Assembly: GCA_031547595.1 (NCBI GenBank)
Contig: JAVBRU010000075.1
Coordinates: 11,561 to 75,560, forward strand
DNA length: 64,000 nt
Source: JAVBRU01 sp031547595
GTDB taxonomy: Bacteria > Bacillota > Clostridia > Christensenellales > Aristaeellaceae
Direction: 5' to 3'
In this document: positions 41,898-49,698 of the stretch, piece by piece
Layout: every line of letters begins with the position of its first letter
Numbering within the stretch: position 1 is the stretch's first letter
Notes under the pieces: model-generated
What the model saw: the letters and a program-made list of their open reading frames with translations, nothing else
What the model was told of the DNA's origin: nothing
The model's database searches: none
Translations under genes and position numbers: made by a program

Positions 41898-42347
41898 ATG
41901 AGTGATTTACCTTCTATCGACCCAAACGGCAAAAAACCCATCGTGCAGTCCGCCAAGGATTTCTTTGGCGGCGCGCTGGGTGCGCTCAAAGGCAAGGACA
42001 CCGCGCAGCTGATCGAGGATTTTACGGCCGAGATGACGCTGGTGGCAGAGGGCCTGAGCGAGGACCAAACGCGCATTGCCAGGGAAATTGACAATCTGTC
42101 TGCTCAGCAGACGATGCTGGAGCAAAGCATGATCGACCAGCTGCACGATGTGTCTGTAACGCTTCGCGAAGTGCAGGACGGGCAGCAAAAGCTGAGTGCG
42201 CGTCTCGACAAACTGGAAAAGCAGACAGCCGATAAAAAGGTGAAAAAGGTGGAGGGGCTGACCGGGCTCATCCGCCAGGCGACCTGGCTGGTGGCGATCC
42301 TCAGCGGGGCGTGGGTAGTCACAACCATCATTAATTATTTCAGATAA
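41898..42347 (+). CDS. Small coiled-coil protein with C-terminal membrane anchor
   Basis: 149 residues. A helical N-terminal half (FFGGALGALKGKDTAQLIEDFTAEM) is followed by a coiled coil at about 65-115 (DNLSAQQTMLEQSMIDQLHDVSVTLREVQDGQQ) and one membrane helix at the very end (126-147, ATWLVAILSGAWVVTTIINYF). The orientation suggests a tail-anchored protein with its domain in the cytoplasm. I do not recognise a family. It begins 3 bp after prs and probably shares its transcript, but a direct functional link is not implied. Confidence 0.7.
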   Translation: MSDLPSIDPNGKKPIVQSAKDFFGGALGALKGKDTAQLIEDFTAEMTLVAEGLSEDQTRIAREIDNLSAQQTMLEQSMIDQLHDVSVTLREVQDGQQKLSARLDKLEKQTADKKVKKVEGLTGLIRQATWLVAILSGAWVVTTIINYFR

Positions 42348-42361
42348 TACGAATTATGTAC

Positions 42362-42423
42362 GAAGAAGGCCGCTTTAGGCGAGGGAATGTTTACATTCCA
42401 TTCGGCTTAAAGCGGCCTTCTTC
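42362..42423. repeat. 62-bp hairpin between convergent genes
   Basis: Sixteen perfect base pairs (GAAGAAGGCCGCTTTA with its complement) lead through a near-match to GGAATG/CATTCC at the tip. It has the same build as 9772-9832. No T run follows, so normal intrinsic termination is doubtful. Confidence 0.7.
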
Positions 42424-42571
42424 ATACTGAGCACAATTACCCAAGCTTCATCGGTAAATGCCGAGGGTCTGGGGCGACGGAGATAAGCGCCGCCAGTGGC
42501 GGATGAAGCAAGGCGGAGTCGGACACCGAAACAAGCGATGGCACGCCGCAGCTTGGCAGCGCAGCGATTGA

Positions 42572-42601
42572 GGGGGCATGGGAGCAGCCCAGCGTTCCCC
42601 C
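42572..42601. repeat. Stop-proximal palindrome near deoD
   Basis: GGGGG and CCCCC enclose GGG-AGCA-GCCC, which on the deoD strand reads GGGCTGCTCCC. It lies 27 bp after the deoD stop. The rest of the gap to 42348 holds CCGCC-AGT-GGCGG (42490-42502) and nothing coding. Confidence 0.5.
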
Positions 42602-42627
42602 GCTCTAGCGTCCCTCTCAAAAGCCCC

Positions 42628-43335
42628 TCAAAAAATCGTCTCCAGCGCAATCTCCATCATCTGGGTAAAGGTCTCACGCACCTCCTGCGGGGTCAGGCTT
42701 TCGCCGGTAAAAGGATTATCCGAAATGGTCAGCAGCGCCAGCGCATTCTTGCCCGCCTTGGCGGCATTGAGGTACAGCGCATACGCCTCCATCTCCACCG
42801 CCAATACGCCCAGGCCGCCCAGCACCTCCAGGGGCTTGGGCTCGGTCTTGTCGTAAAAGACATCGGACGAATAAATGGGCCCAACAGGCATAGTCACGCC
42901 CATACGGCGGGCGATCGCCACGGCCTTCTCTAGCAGCGTATAGGACGCGCAGGGTGCCATATTGCCCGCAAACCCAAACTGTGCGCCGTAGTTGGAATTT
43001 GAATACGCGCTCATGCCCGCCACGATGGAGCGCACCTTCAAATCCTTGTTCATCAGCCCGGCAGAGCCTACGCGGATGATATTGTCCACGCCGTACTCGT
43101 TAAACAGCTCGTACGAATAGATGCCCATGGACGGCATGCCCATGCCGGACGCCATCACGGACACTTCCTTGCCCTTGTACAGGCCGGTGTAGCCCTGAAT
43201 GCCGCGCACATCGTTGACAAGGCGGGCATCGGTGAGGTAGGTATTGGCAATAAAGCGGGCGCGCAGCGGATCGCCCGGCATCAGCACGGTGCTGGCAAAA
43301 TCGCCTTTGACGGCGGTGTTATGTAAAGTAGGCAT
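42628..43335 (-). CDS. deoD: Purine-nucleoside phosphorylase (hexameric type)
   Basis: 235 residues from ATG 43335, with GGGAGGGA nine bases upstream. It splits inosine, guanosine or adenosine with phosphate to give a base and ribose-1-phosphate. Motifs are LMPGDPLRARFIANTYL, the GMGMPSMGIYSYEL phosphate region, RVGSAG, and the EMEAYALY purine/ribose site. The ISDN segment (LTISDNPFTGE) contains the catalytic aspartate. All fit DeoD. It is a single gene between a convergent pair and the modular wall protein. TATACT about 30 bp upstream may be its -10. Confidence 0.95.
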   Translation of the reverse strand: MPTLHNTAVKGDFASTVLMPGDPLRARFIANTYLTDARLVNDVRGIQGYTGLYKGKEVSVMASGMGMPSMGIYSYELFNEYGVDNIIRVGSAGLMNKDLKVRSIVAGMSAYSNSNYGAQFGFAGNMAPCASYTLLEKAVAIARRMGVTMPVGPIYSSDVFYDKTEPKPLEVLGGLGVLAVEMEAYALYLNAAKAGKNALALLTISDNPFTGESLTPQEVRETFTQMMEIALETIF

Positions 43336-43390
43336 AGTGATCCCTCCCATTGTATAAATTGAATACCAGTATACCATAAAGTTTGATAAA

Positions 43391-43440
43391 CAAACAGGGG
43401 GCTGACGCAGATCTTTTGCTTCTGCGACAGCCCCTGTTTG
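43391..43440. terminator. Long terminator after the modular wall-protein gene
   Basis: CAAACAGGGGGCTG pairs with CAGCCCCTGTTTG (one bulged G), then CGCAGA with TCTGCG inside. Read on the minus strand it ends the upstream 939-residue gene before the deoD leader. Confidence 0.8.
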
Positions 43441-43442
43441 GA

Positions 43443-46262
43443 TTAATCTACTGTGATGCCCGTCAGCTTCTTCCAGGCATTGCGCAGCGTGGTCTGGTTA
43501 TCTACGCCATAGTTGGGGTCGTTGGCCTTGGCCTCATCCATATCGCGCAGGAAGTGGATGCACAGATGCCCGCCAAAGCCGTTATTGGTGATACTGCCAT
43601 AGAGGTGGGGGCGGTTGTGCATGGTGGCCATCGTCCAGCGGCCATCAGGCAGGCGGATATAGACGACCTGAATGTCCCAGGAGCTCTTGCCAAAGGAGCG
43701 GTTCATGATCTGCGTATCCTGCCAAGTGAGCGGCTCGCTATCGGCATGGCGGCCAAGGGAGTAGAACTTGATGTTCCAGCTCAGCGACGTATCCGGGTCG
43801 TAGATCAGGATGGTTTGGCCGGAGCTGACGGTGGGCTTGATCTCGGTCTGCCAGTGGAGCAGCTTCACTTCGCTGGTAGAGGGGCCGCTGATCAATCCGG
43901 TGCCGGCGGGAAGCTCGTCCACCGCCGTGCTGTAGGACTTGGCACTGCCGGAGTAGAGCACCGTCTGGGTCAGCGCGTCTGCAATACCGCTGATCACCAG
44001 GTTGTTGCGCTGCTGGAAGGCGACCACAGCGTTGTGGGTGGCCACGTCGTAGGTGCCATTAACGGTGAGGTTGTATTGCAGGTTCTTCAATGCCGTTTGC
44101 AGCGTGGTGACGCCGGATTTCACATCATCGATACGCAGCGTGGTGTAAGACAGCGGCGTGGCATCGGCGCGGCGGGCGTTGCTGCTGGCCAGCATGGTAA
44201 AAGTCTGCTGCCCGGCCAGGCCGTCACTGGTAAGGGCATTTTGCGTCTGGAACGCCTTGACGGCGGCAATGGTGGTGGAATCATAGGTGCCGTTGACAGT
44301 GACAGTGTAGCCCAGCTCCTTCAGCCGCTCCTGCACCCAGCGCACGTCCTCGCCGGTCATGCCGCTCTTGAGGGTGCGGGTGTACTTGGAGGGATCGGCA
44401 TCATCGGGTGTATCGTCATCAGGCGTGGTGGAGGTGAAATCAAGGAAACTGGTCATCACATAGCCGGAGGTGCCAAGGTATGTGGTGGTGCACCAGGTGG
44501 CCCCCTTGCTGGTGATCAGCAGCGTGGTGCCGTTGGGGATGCCGGCCAGCACCTTGGAATCGCCATCCGCTTCCGCGCGCAGGTTGAGCTTGCCGCCGTT
44601 GCCCGTGACCACCTTGGCATAGGCGGAACCGCCGGAAGGTGTCGTCGGGGTGGGTGTGGGGGTTACGGTGGGCGTAGCGGTGGGCGCGTTGGTGAAGATC
44701 AGGAAGCTGGTCATCACATAGCCTATCTGCCCGTTATACAGCACCTGGCACCAGCTGCTGCCCTGCTGCAGCACGGTGAGGACGGTGCCGTTTTTGATGG
44801 TATCCATCACTTTGGCACCGCTCTTGTTATCCGCACGCAGGTTGAGGCTGCCGCCATTGCTGGTGTACACTGTGGCCGTGATCGTGCCGGATGACGGCAC
44901 GGTGGGGGTCGGGCTGGGCGTTACGGTGGGCGTTGCGGTGGGCAATGTGCTGCCGGTAAAGATCAGATACTGGGTCATCACATAGCCCTGCGTACCAAGG
45001 TAGGTAACAGCGCACCATTCGCTGCCTTTATCGGTGACGCTCAGCACGGTGCCGTTGGGGATGGTGGCCAGGATGTTCCCTCCGGATTTTTTCTCCGCGC
45101 GAAGGTTCAGCTTGCCATCATTGCCGGTGTATACCGTGGCCAGCGTATAGGAAGGATCAACACTCGCAGGGGTTGCGGTGGGCGTACCGCTGCCGCCGGA
45201 CAGCTGGCTGAGCAAATTGAGCGTATTTGCGCCCGCAATGCCGTCCACTGTGAGGCCATAGGCCTTCTGGAAGGCACGCACCACATTATAGGTGCTGGTG
45301 CCATAGCTGCCGTCAATGGTCAGGCTGTAGCCCAGATTTTTCAGCGCCGTTTGCAGTGCCACAACCGCCGGGCCGCTATCGCCTTTTTTCAGCTTTCCGC
45401 TGGTGGGCAGCGTGCTGCTGCCGGAGGCGGGGGTGGGGGTGGCGGTCACCTGTGCAGTGGGCACGGTGGTGCCAGAGGATAGCACCTGGTTGATTTTGTT
45501 GAGGGTGGCGGTGCCCGCAACGCCGTCCACCGTGAGGCCATACGCCTTTTGAAACGCCTTGACCGCTTCTTTGGTATCATCGCCAAACTTGCCGTCGGCT
45601 TTGACGGAATAGCCAAGCAGCACCAGGTTGTTTTGAAGCAGCAGCACATACGGGCCGCTGTCGCCTTCTTGCAGCTTATCGCTGGAAGACGAAGAAGTGG
45701 GCGTGGCCGTTGGGGACGCCAGCACTTGGTTGATTTTGTTGAGGGTGGCTGTGCCCGCAATGCCGTCCGCAGTCAGGCCGTATGCCTTCTGGAATGCCTT
45801 GACGGCAGCCTTGGTGGTATCGCCAAACTTGCCGTCGGCCTTGAGCGAATAGCCCAGTTTAATGAGGTTGTTTTGCAGGTTGAGCACATCCGCGCCGCTG
45901 TCGCCATCCTGCAGCTTGGTGCTGCCCGGCGTGGCAGTGGGGGACGTGCTGCCGCCAGACGCAGGCGCATAGGCAGGTGCCAAAGCATACAAAAGCTCCA
46001 GCGTTTTTTGCCCGGCCACGCCGTCCGCATCCAGCTTGTTGGCCTTTTGGAAAGCCTTCACGGCCTCCAAAGTGCCCGAGCCAAAGTTGCCGTCGGCCAC
46101 AATGTCATAGCCCAGGGATTTTAATGCGTTTTGCATCGCCAGCACGTAGGCATTATTATCGCCCCGTTGCAGCTTGTCATACGTCACCGCCAGTGCGCTG
46201 CCCATCAATAACACCATACACAGCAGCAGGCTGACTGCGCGGCACATCCATGAACGTCTCAA
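43443..46262 (-). CDS. Secreted modular protein: six PG-binding and three SH3 repeats
   Basis: 939 residues from TTG 46262, chosen because GGGGAGGT is seven bases upstream and a signal peptide follows at once (CRAVSLLLCMVLLMGSALA). In order there are four PG_binding_1 repeats (each with a LQxGDxGxxVxxLQxxLxxLGY start and KAFQKAxGLTxDGxAG end) joined by TPTATP-type linkers, then three bacterial SH3 repeats (GGKLNLRAE...IPNGT...YVMTSFL), then two more PG_binding_1 repeats. The C-terminal domain of about 165 residues contains GGHLCIHFLRDMDEAK, with a histidine, cysteine, histidine triplet that looks catalytic or metal-binding. I cannot name its family. It should act in the cell wall; cross-linking or hydrolysis is possible. 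Confidence 0.85.
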   Translation of the reverse strand: MRRSWMCRAVSLLLCMVLLMGSALAVTYDKLQRGDNNAYVLAMQNALKSLGYDIVADGNFGSGTLEAVKAFQKANKLDADGVAGQKTLELLYALAPAYAPASGGSTSPTATPGSTKLQDGDSGADVLNLQNNLIKLGYSLKADGKFGDTTKAAVKAFQKAYGLTADGIAGTATLNKINQVLASPTATPTSSSSSDKLQEGDSGPYVLLLQNNLVLLGYSVKADGKFGDDTKEAVKAFQKAYGLTVDGVAGTATLNKINQVLSSGTTVPTAQVTATPTPASGSSTLPTSGKLKKGDSGPAVVALQTALKNLGYSLTIDGSYGTSTYNVVRAFQKAYGLTVDGIAGANTLNLLSQLSGGSGTPTATPASVDPSYTLATVYTGNDGKLNLRAEKKSGGNILATIPNGTVLSVTDKGSEWCAVTYLGTQGYVMTQYLIFTGSTLPTATPTVTPSPTPTVPSSGTITATVYTSNGGSLNLRADNKSGAKVMDTIKNGTVLTVLQQGSSWCQVLYNGQIGYVMTSFLIFTNAPTATPTVTPTPTPTTPSGGSAYAKVVTGNGGKLNLRAEADGDSKVLAGIPNGTTLLITSKGATWCTTTYLGTSGYVMTSFLDFTSTTPDDDTPDDADPSKYTRTLKSGMTGEDVRWVQERLKELGYTVTVNGTYDSTTIAAVKAFQTQNALTSDGLAGQQTFTMLASSNARRADATPLSYTTLRIDDVKSGVTTLQTALKNLQYNLTVNGTYDVATHNAVVAFQQRNNLVISGIADALTQTVLYSGSAKSYSTAVDELPAGTGLISGPSTSEVKLLHWQTEIKPTVSSGQTILIYDPDTSLSWNIKFYSLGRHADSEPLTWQDTQIMNRSFGKSSWDIQVVYIRLPDGRWTMATMHNRPHLYGSITNNGFGGHLCIHFLRDMDEAKANDPNYGVDNQTTLRNAWKKLTGITVD

Positions 46263-46475
46263 AGTAAGTACCTCCCCAAGGAAGAATCTTGCGCCCATTC
46301 TATCACATTGTTCCGTAATTGTAAACGGTTATTACGAAAATGTTACAAACGAATTGTTAAGCTTCCGATAAGCTCTTGTAAATTGTGAAATAATTTCTGA
46401 AATGGCAAGGGGTACTTGCCGAGCAAAATCCGTCATGATATGATATGCTGGGGCAAAAGAGGGGGGCGGTGGCAA

Positions 46476-47954
46476 ATGGCATTTGGCAAGTGGACAGGTT
46501 CTGATTTATCTGATACTTCGGCATTGCTTGCCACACCCGGGAAGGCCTTCAATCAGCGGGCCGCGCAGCTCTCGCTGGAGCTTTCGGCCACGGCGTACGA
46601 TTTCCAGATGGACAGCTGGCGTCAGGCAGGCTGGCAGGATGTGAGCTATCAGGTGGATAACACGCTGCTGACCGGTGCGGTGGCAAACGGCGGCGACGGC
46701 GGCCTGATGCGCAGCGTGCTCAGCGATTTTCTGCAGCGCAGCGCCCGTGCGCGGGCACAGCGGACAAACCCGCTCAGCCAGCTGCGCGGCGCGATGCGCA
46801 ACCGCGATAAGGTGGACACCTGTAAGGCCGTGGTGATGCAGCACAAGAGCGCGGATGGGCGCTATGTGATCGCCATCGGTTTCATGGGCACGGGCAAGCG
46901 GATTTACGACTGGTTCTCCAACTTCCGCCTGTCCCCGCAGGATGATATGCACACCGGCTTTTTGCAGCTGGCGATGGAGCTTCAACAGAACTGCGATGCT
47001 ATCCTTTTCCCGCAGCTTGCCAGAGAGCTGGGCTTGCCCCGGCTGACGCTTCGGGAAGTGCTGCTGGAATGCCGCAAGGCAGACAGCCGCTTTTACCTGT
47101 GGATGTGTGGCCACAGCCAGGGCGGCGCCGTGATGCAGGTGTTTGCCTATCACCTGCTCAAAAGTGGCGTGTTGCCGCAAAACATGATCGGCTACGGCTT
47201 TGCCTCGCCATCGACGGCGTACAGCAATCTTGGTTGCGATCTAAGCTTACTTCCCCTGCACCACATCATCAACAGCGACGATGTGACGCCGCGTGTAGGT
47301 GCGCTGCTGCATATGGGCAGCTGCCACGTGTTGGCGGCAGACGGTGCGCTGCACAGCGCGTGCTACACACTGCATGGCCAGAATTCTCCCTACCAGGCGC
47401 TATTGCGGCTGGTGAACGAAATCCAGGACACTAAGACGGGGCTGATTTGGATGCTGGCGCTGGTGGGCGTATTGCAGGAATCGCCGGAGGAAGATGCCCG
47501 CGCGATCCTGGGCAGCATGGTCAGCAATCTTTTGCCGGACAAGCTGCTCTCCGCCCTGGACGGCACGATGGGGGAGGCGCTGAAGTATTTTGAGCGCAAG
47601 CTGATTGCCAACTACGCCGCCGCCACGCAGGACGCGCCGCTGCCGGAACAGCAGCTTTGCTACTTCCGCCGCCGCATTGCGCTGATTCTTCAGCAAATGG
47701 GCGAAAAGCAGTTCACCCAGATGCTGGCGCTGACGCTGTCCTTGCCCCATCGGCTGCGGGGCGGCGATGAGCAAAACGGCATGGCGCCCTATGCGTATAT
47801 CGTCAATCAACGCTTTGAGGATCTGCAAACCGTCCACTGCGCTACAGCGCTGCCAAAGCTTCGCGCGCTGCCCGCGCCGCAAGCTCCCGCGCACCGGGCG
47901 ACACCCTACCGCCGCTTTGCACGCCTCAGCGATGCGCGTCAAAGGCGAAAATAA
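46476..47954 (+). CDS. Class 3 lipase-like alpha/beta hydrolase
   Basis: 492 residues from ATG 46476, with GAGGGGGG nine bases upstream. The nucleophile motif is GHSQGGAVMQVFAYHLL, as in class 3 lipases and Mbeg1-like proteins, and is followed by a GYGFASPSTAY strand and an INSDDVTPRVG segment that holds the acid residue. The N-terminal 200 residues and a helical C-terminal 150 are unlike classical lipases. No signal peptide is present, so it acts inside the cell or by another export route. The substrate is unknown. It converges on nothing and precedes the Na/Pi cotransporter gene by 23 bp. Confidence 0.78.
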   Translation: MAFGKWTGSDLSDTSALLATPGKAFNQRAAQLSLELSATAYDFQMDSWRQAGWQDVSYQVDNTLLTGAVANGGDGGLMRSVLSDFLQRSARARAQRTNPLSQLRGAMRNRDKVDTCKAVVMQHKSADGRYVIAIGFMGTGKRIYDWFSNFRLSPQDDMHTGFLQLAMELQQNCDAILFPQLARELGLPRLTLREVLLECRKADSRFYLWMCGHSQGGAVMQVFAYHLLKSGVLPQNMIGYGFASPSTAYSNLGCDLSLLPLHHIINSDDVTPRVGALLHMGSCHVLAADGALHSACYTLHGQNSPYQALLRLVNEIQDTKTGLIWMLALVGVLQESPEEDARAILGSMVSNLLPDKLLSALDGTMGEALKYFERKLIANYAAATQDAPLPEQQLCYFRRRIALILQQMGEKQFTQMLALTLSLPHRLRGGDEQNGMAPYAYIVNQRFEDLQTVHCATALPKLRALPAPQAPAHRATPYRRFARLSDARQRRK

Positions 47955-47977
47955 TTTATTTTTGAAGGAAGAATGCC

Positions 47978-49618
47978 ATGAGTATAGATATTGTGATTTC
48001 TCTGCTGGGCGGCCTGGCCATGTTCTTGTTTGGTATGCGCGTGATGGGCGATGGCCTGGAGCGCGCCGCCGGCCCCAAGCTGAAGCATTTCCTGGGCGCA
48101 ATGACCAAGAACAAGTTTATTGCTATGCTGACCGGCCTTTGCGTCACCGCCATCATCCAGTCCTCCGGCGCCACCACCGTGATGCTGGTGGGCTTTGTGA
48201 ATGCACAGCTGCTCACCCTCGCACAGGCAGTGGGCGTTATCATGGGCGCGAACATCGGCACCACGGTGACGGCGTTCCTGCTGTCCATCCCCTTTGACCC
48301 CGGCGCGATTTTCGCATTTGTGGGTATCCTGCTGATCATGCTCTCCGGCAAGCGCGACACGCTGCGCGAGACCGGCTATGTATTCATGGGGCTTGGCATT
48401 CTGTTTGTGGGCATGCACCTGATGAGCGATTCCATGACGCCGCTGCGCGACTGGCCGGTGTTTCAGGAGCTGATGCTGGGCGTCAAAAATCCTTTCCTGG
48501 GCGTGCTGCTCGGCCTTGGCGTCACGGCACTGCTGCAAAGCTCCTCCGTATCGGTGGGCATCATGCAGGTGCTGGCGATGAGCGGCCTGGTCACGATGGA
48601 TGCCGCACTGTATTTCCTGCTGGGCGCAAACATTGGCTCTTGCCTGCCCTCGCTGCTGGCGATGGCCAACTCCAGCATTGCGGCCAAGCGCACCGCCATC
48701 ATCCATCTGCTGTTTAATGTGGTAGGGACGATCATGGTGTTGCTTGTCACCCCCTTCCTGCCGCTGGCCGCGTGGGCAGAGCAGCTGATACCGGGCAATG
48801 CCAAGCTGTGCATCGCCTTTATGCACATTTCCTTCAACACCATCTGCACCATCTTGTTGCTGCCGCTCAGCGGGCTGCTGGTAAAGCTCTCGGCGCTGAT
48901 CATCCGCGGCGAGGATGCGGTGCCCACCGTGCCCACCCTACAATTCTATGACGAGCGCCTGCTGATGACCCCCGCCATCGCGGCCCAGCAGCTGTACCGC
49001 GAGGCCTGCCGCATGGGGCGCGAATCGCGCAATCATATTCATTTGGCAATTGGCGAAATGGACGGCACGCTGACTGATCAGCAGGAAGAAATCGAGCGCC
49101 TGGAAGCGCTGAGCGACTACCTGGAAGAAAAGATCACCGAAGGCCTGGTGGCCGTGATGGCAGAGGATTTGACAGATGTACAGACCAAGCAGATCGGTAA
49201 CCTGTTCCACGTGGTGAACGACCTGGAGCGTATCAGCGACCATGCCCTCAACATCCATGAGCTGACTGCCGAGCGCCTTGGCAAAGACATCCCCCTCTCA
49301 GACAAAGCGCTGGACGAGCTTCGCGACCTGTCCGGCCGCGTGCAGCGCATGGTGGACGTGGCGCTAGAGGGGTTAGAGGAATGGGATATCTCCAACGATG
49401 TGATGGCATTAATGGAGCAGGAAGAGCAAAAGGTGGACGACCTGACCGAAACCCTGCGCAAGCGCCACATTGAGCGGCTGAAGGAGCATAAGTGCACCCC
49501 CCGCAGCGGCGTGATATTCCTGGAAACCATCAACAACCTGGAACGCGTGGCAGACCATGCCATGAACATTGCCGCCTCCGCAAGGGAAGCGGGCGTCATC
49601 CATACGGCGATCAGATAA
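47978..49618 (+). CDS. Na/Pi cotransporter family protein with PhoU-like domain
   Basis: 546 residues. The N-terminal half has about eight membrane helices with the two inverted QSS repeats that define the family (QSSGATTVMLVGF and QSSSVSVGIM) and the paired GANIGTTVT and GANIGSCLP loops. These should bind sodium and phosphate. The C-terminal 200 residues form a cytoplasmic helical PhoU-like domain (HVVNDLERISDHALNI; NLERVADHAMNIA). Sodium-driven phosphate uptake is the family role. GGAAG precedes the ATG. A stem that also covers the next ribosome site follows its stop. Confidence 0.94.
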   Translation: MSIDIVISLLGGLAMFLFGMRVMGDGLERAAGPKLKHFLGAMTKNKFIAMLTGLCVTAIIQSSGATTVMLVGFVNAQLLTLAQAVGVIMGANIGTTVTAFLLSIPFDPGAIFAFVGILLIMLSGKRDTLRETGYVFMGLGILFVGMHLMSDSMTPLRDWPVFQELMLGVKNPFLGVLLGLGVTALLQSSSVSVGIMQVLAMSGLVTMDAALYFLLGANIGSCLPSLLAMANSSIAAKRTAIIHLLFNVVGTIMVLLVTPFLPLAAWAEQLIPGNAKLCIAFMHISFNTICTILLLPLSGLLVKLSALIIRGEDAVPTVPTLQFYDERLLMTPAIAAQQLYREACRMGRESRNHIHLAIGEMDGTLTDQQEEIERLEALSDYLEEKITEGLVAVMAEDLTDVQTKQIGNLFHVVNDLERISDHALNIHELTAERLGKDIPLSDKALDELRDLSGRVQRMVDVALEGLEEWDISNDVMALMEQEEQKVDDLTETLRKRHIERLKEHKCTPRSGVIFLETINNLERVADHAMNIAASAREAGVIHTAIR

Positions 49619-49657
49619 TAATTACCAATTGTAAACTTCTTCTTATGGTGAACACTT

Positions 49658-49698
49658 TCATCTCCTGCTGCGTCTAAGTGAGTAGGAGGTGATTTTTT
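49658..49698 (+). promoter_or_regulatory. Stem that covers the ribosome site of the CotH-type gene
   Basis: TCATCTCCTGCT (49658-49669) can pair over all 12 positions, two of them G-U, with AGTAGGAGGTGA (49681-49692), which contains the Shine-Dalgarno AGGAGGT. Six T follow at 49693-49698, so the same stem has terminator form for the upstream gene. Confidence 0.6.

Noticed and set aside
43383..44894. 503-codon frame antisense to the modular wall protein
   Set aside because: Its Val/Gly/Ala repeats merely mirror the repeated domains on the other strand.
44400..46150. Tandem DNA repeats that might be taken for a CRISPR or satellite
   Set aside because: The periodicity is explained by repeated PG-binding and SH3 coding modules; units are about 200 bp and translate to known folds.
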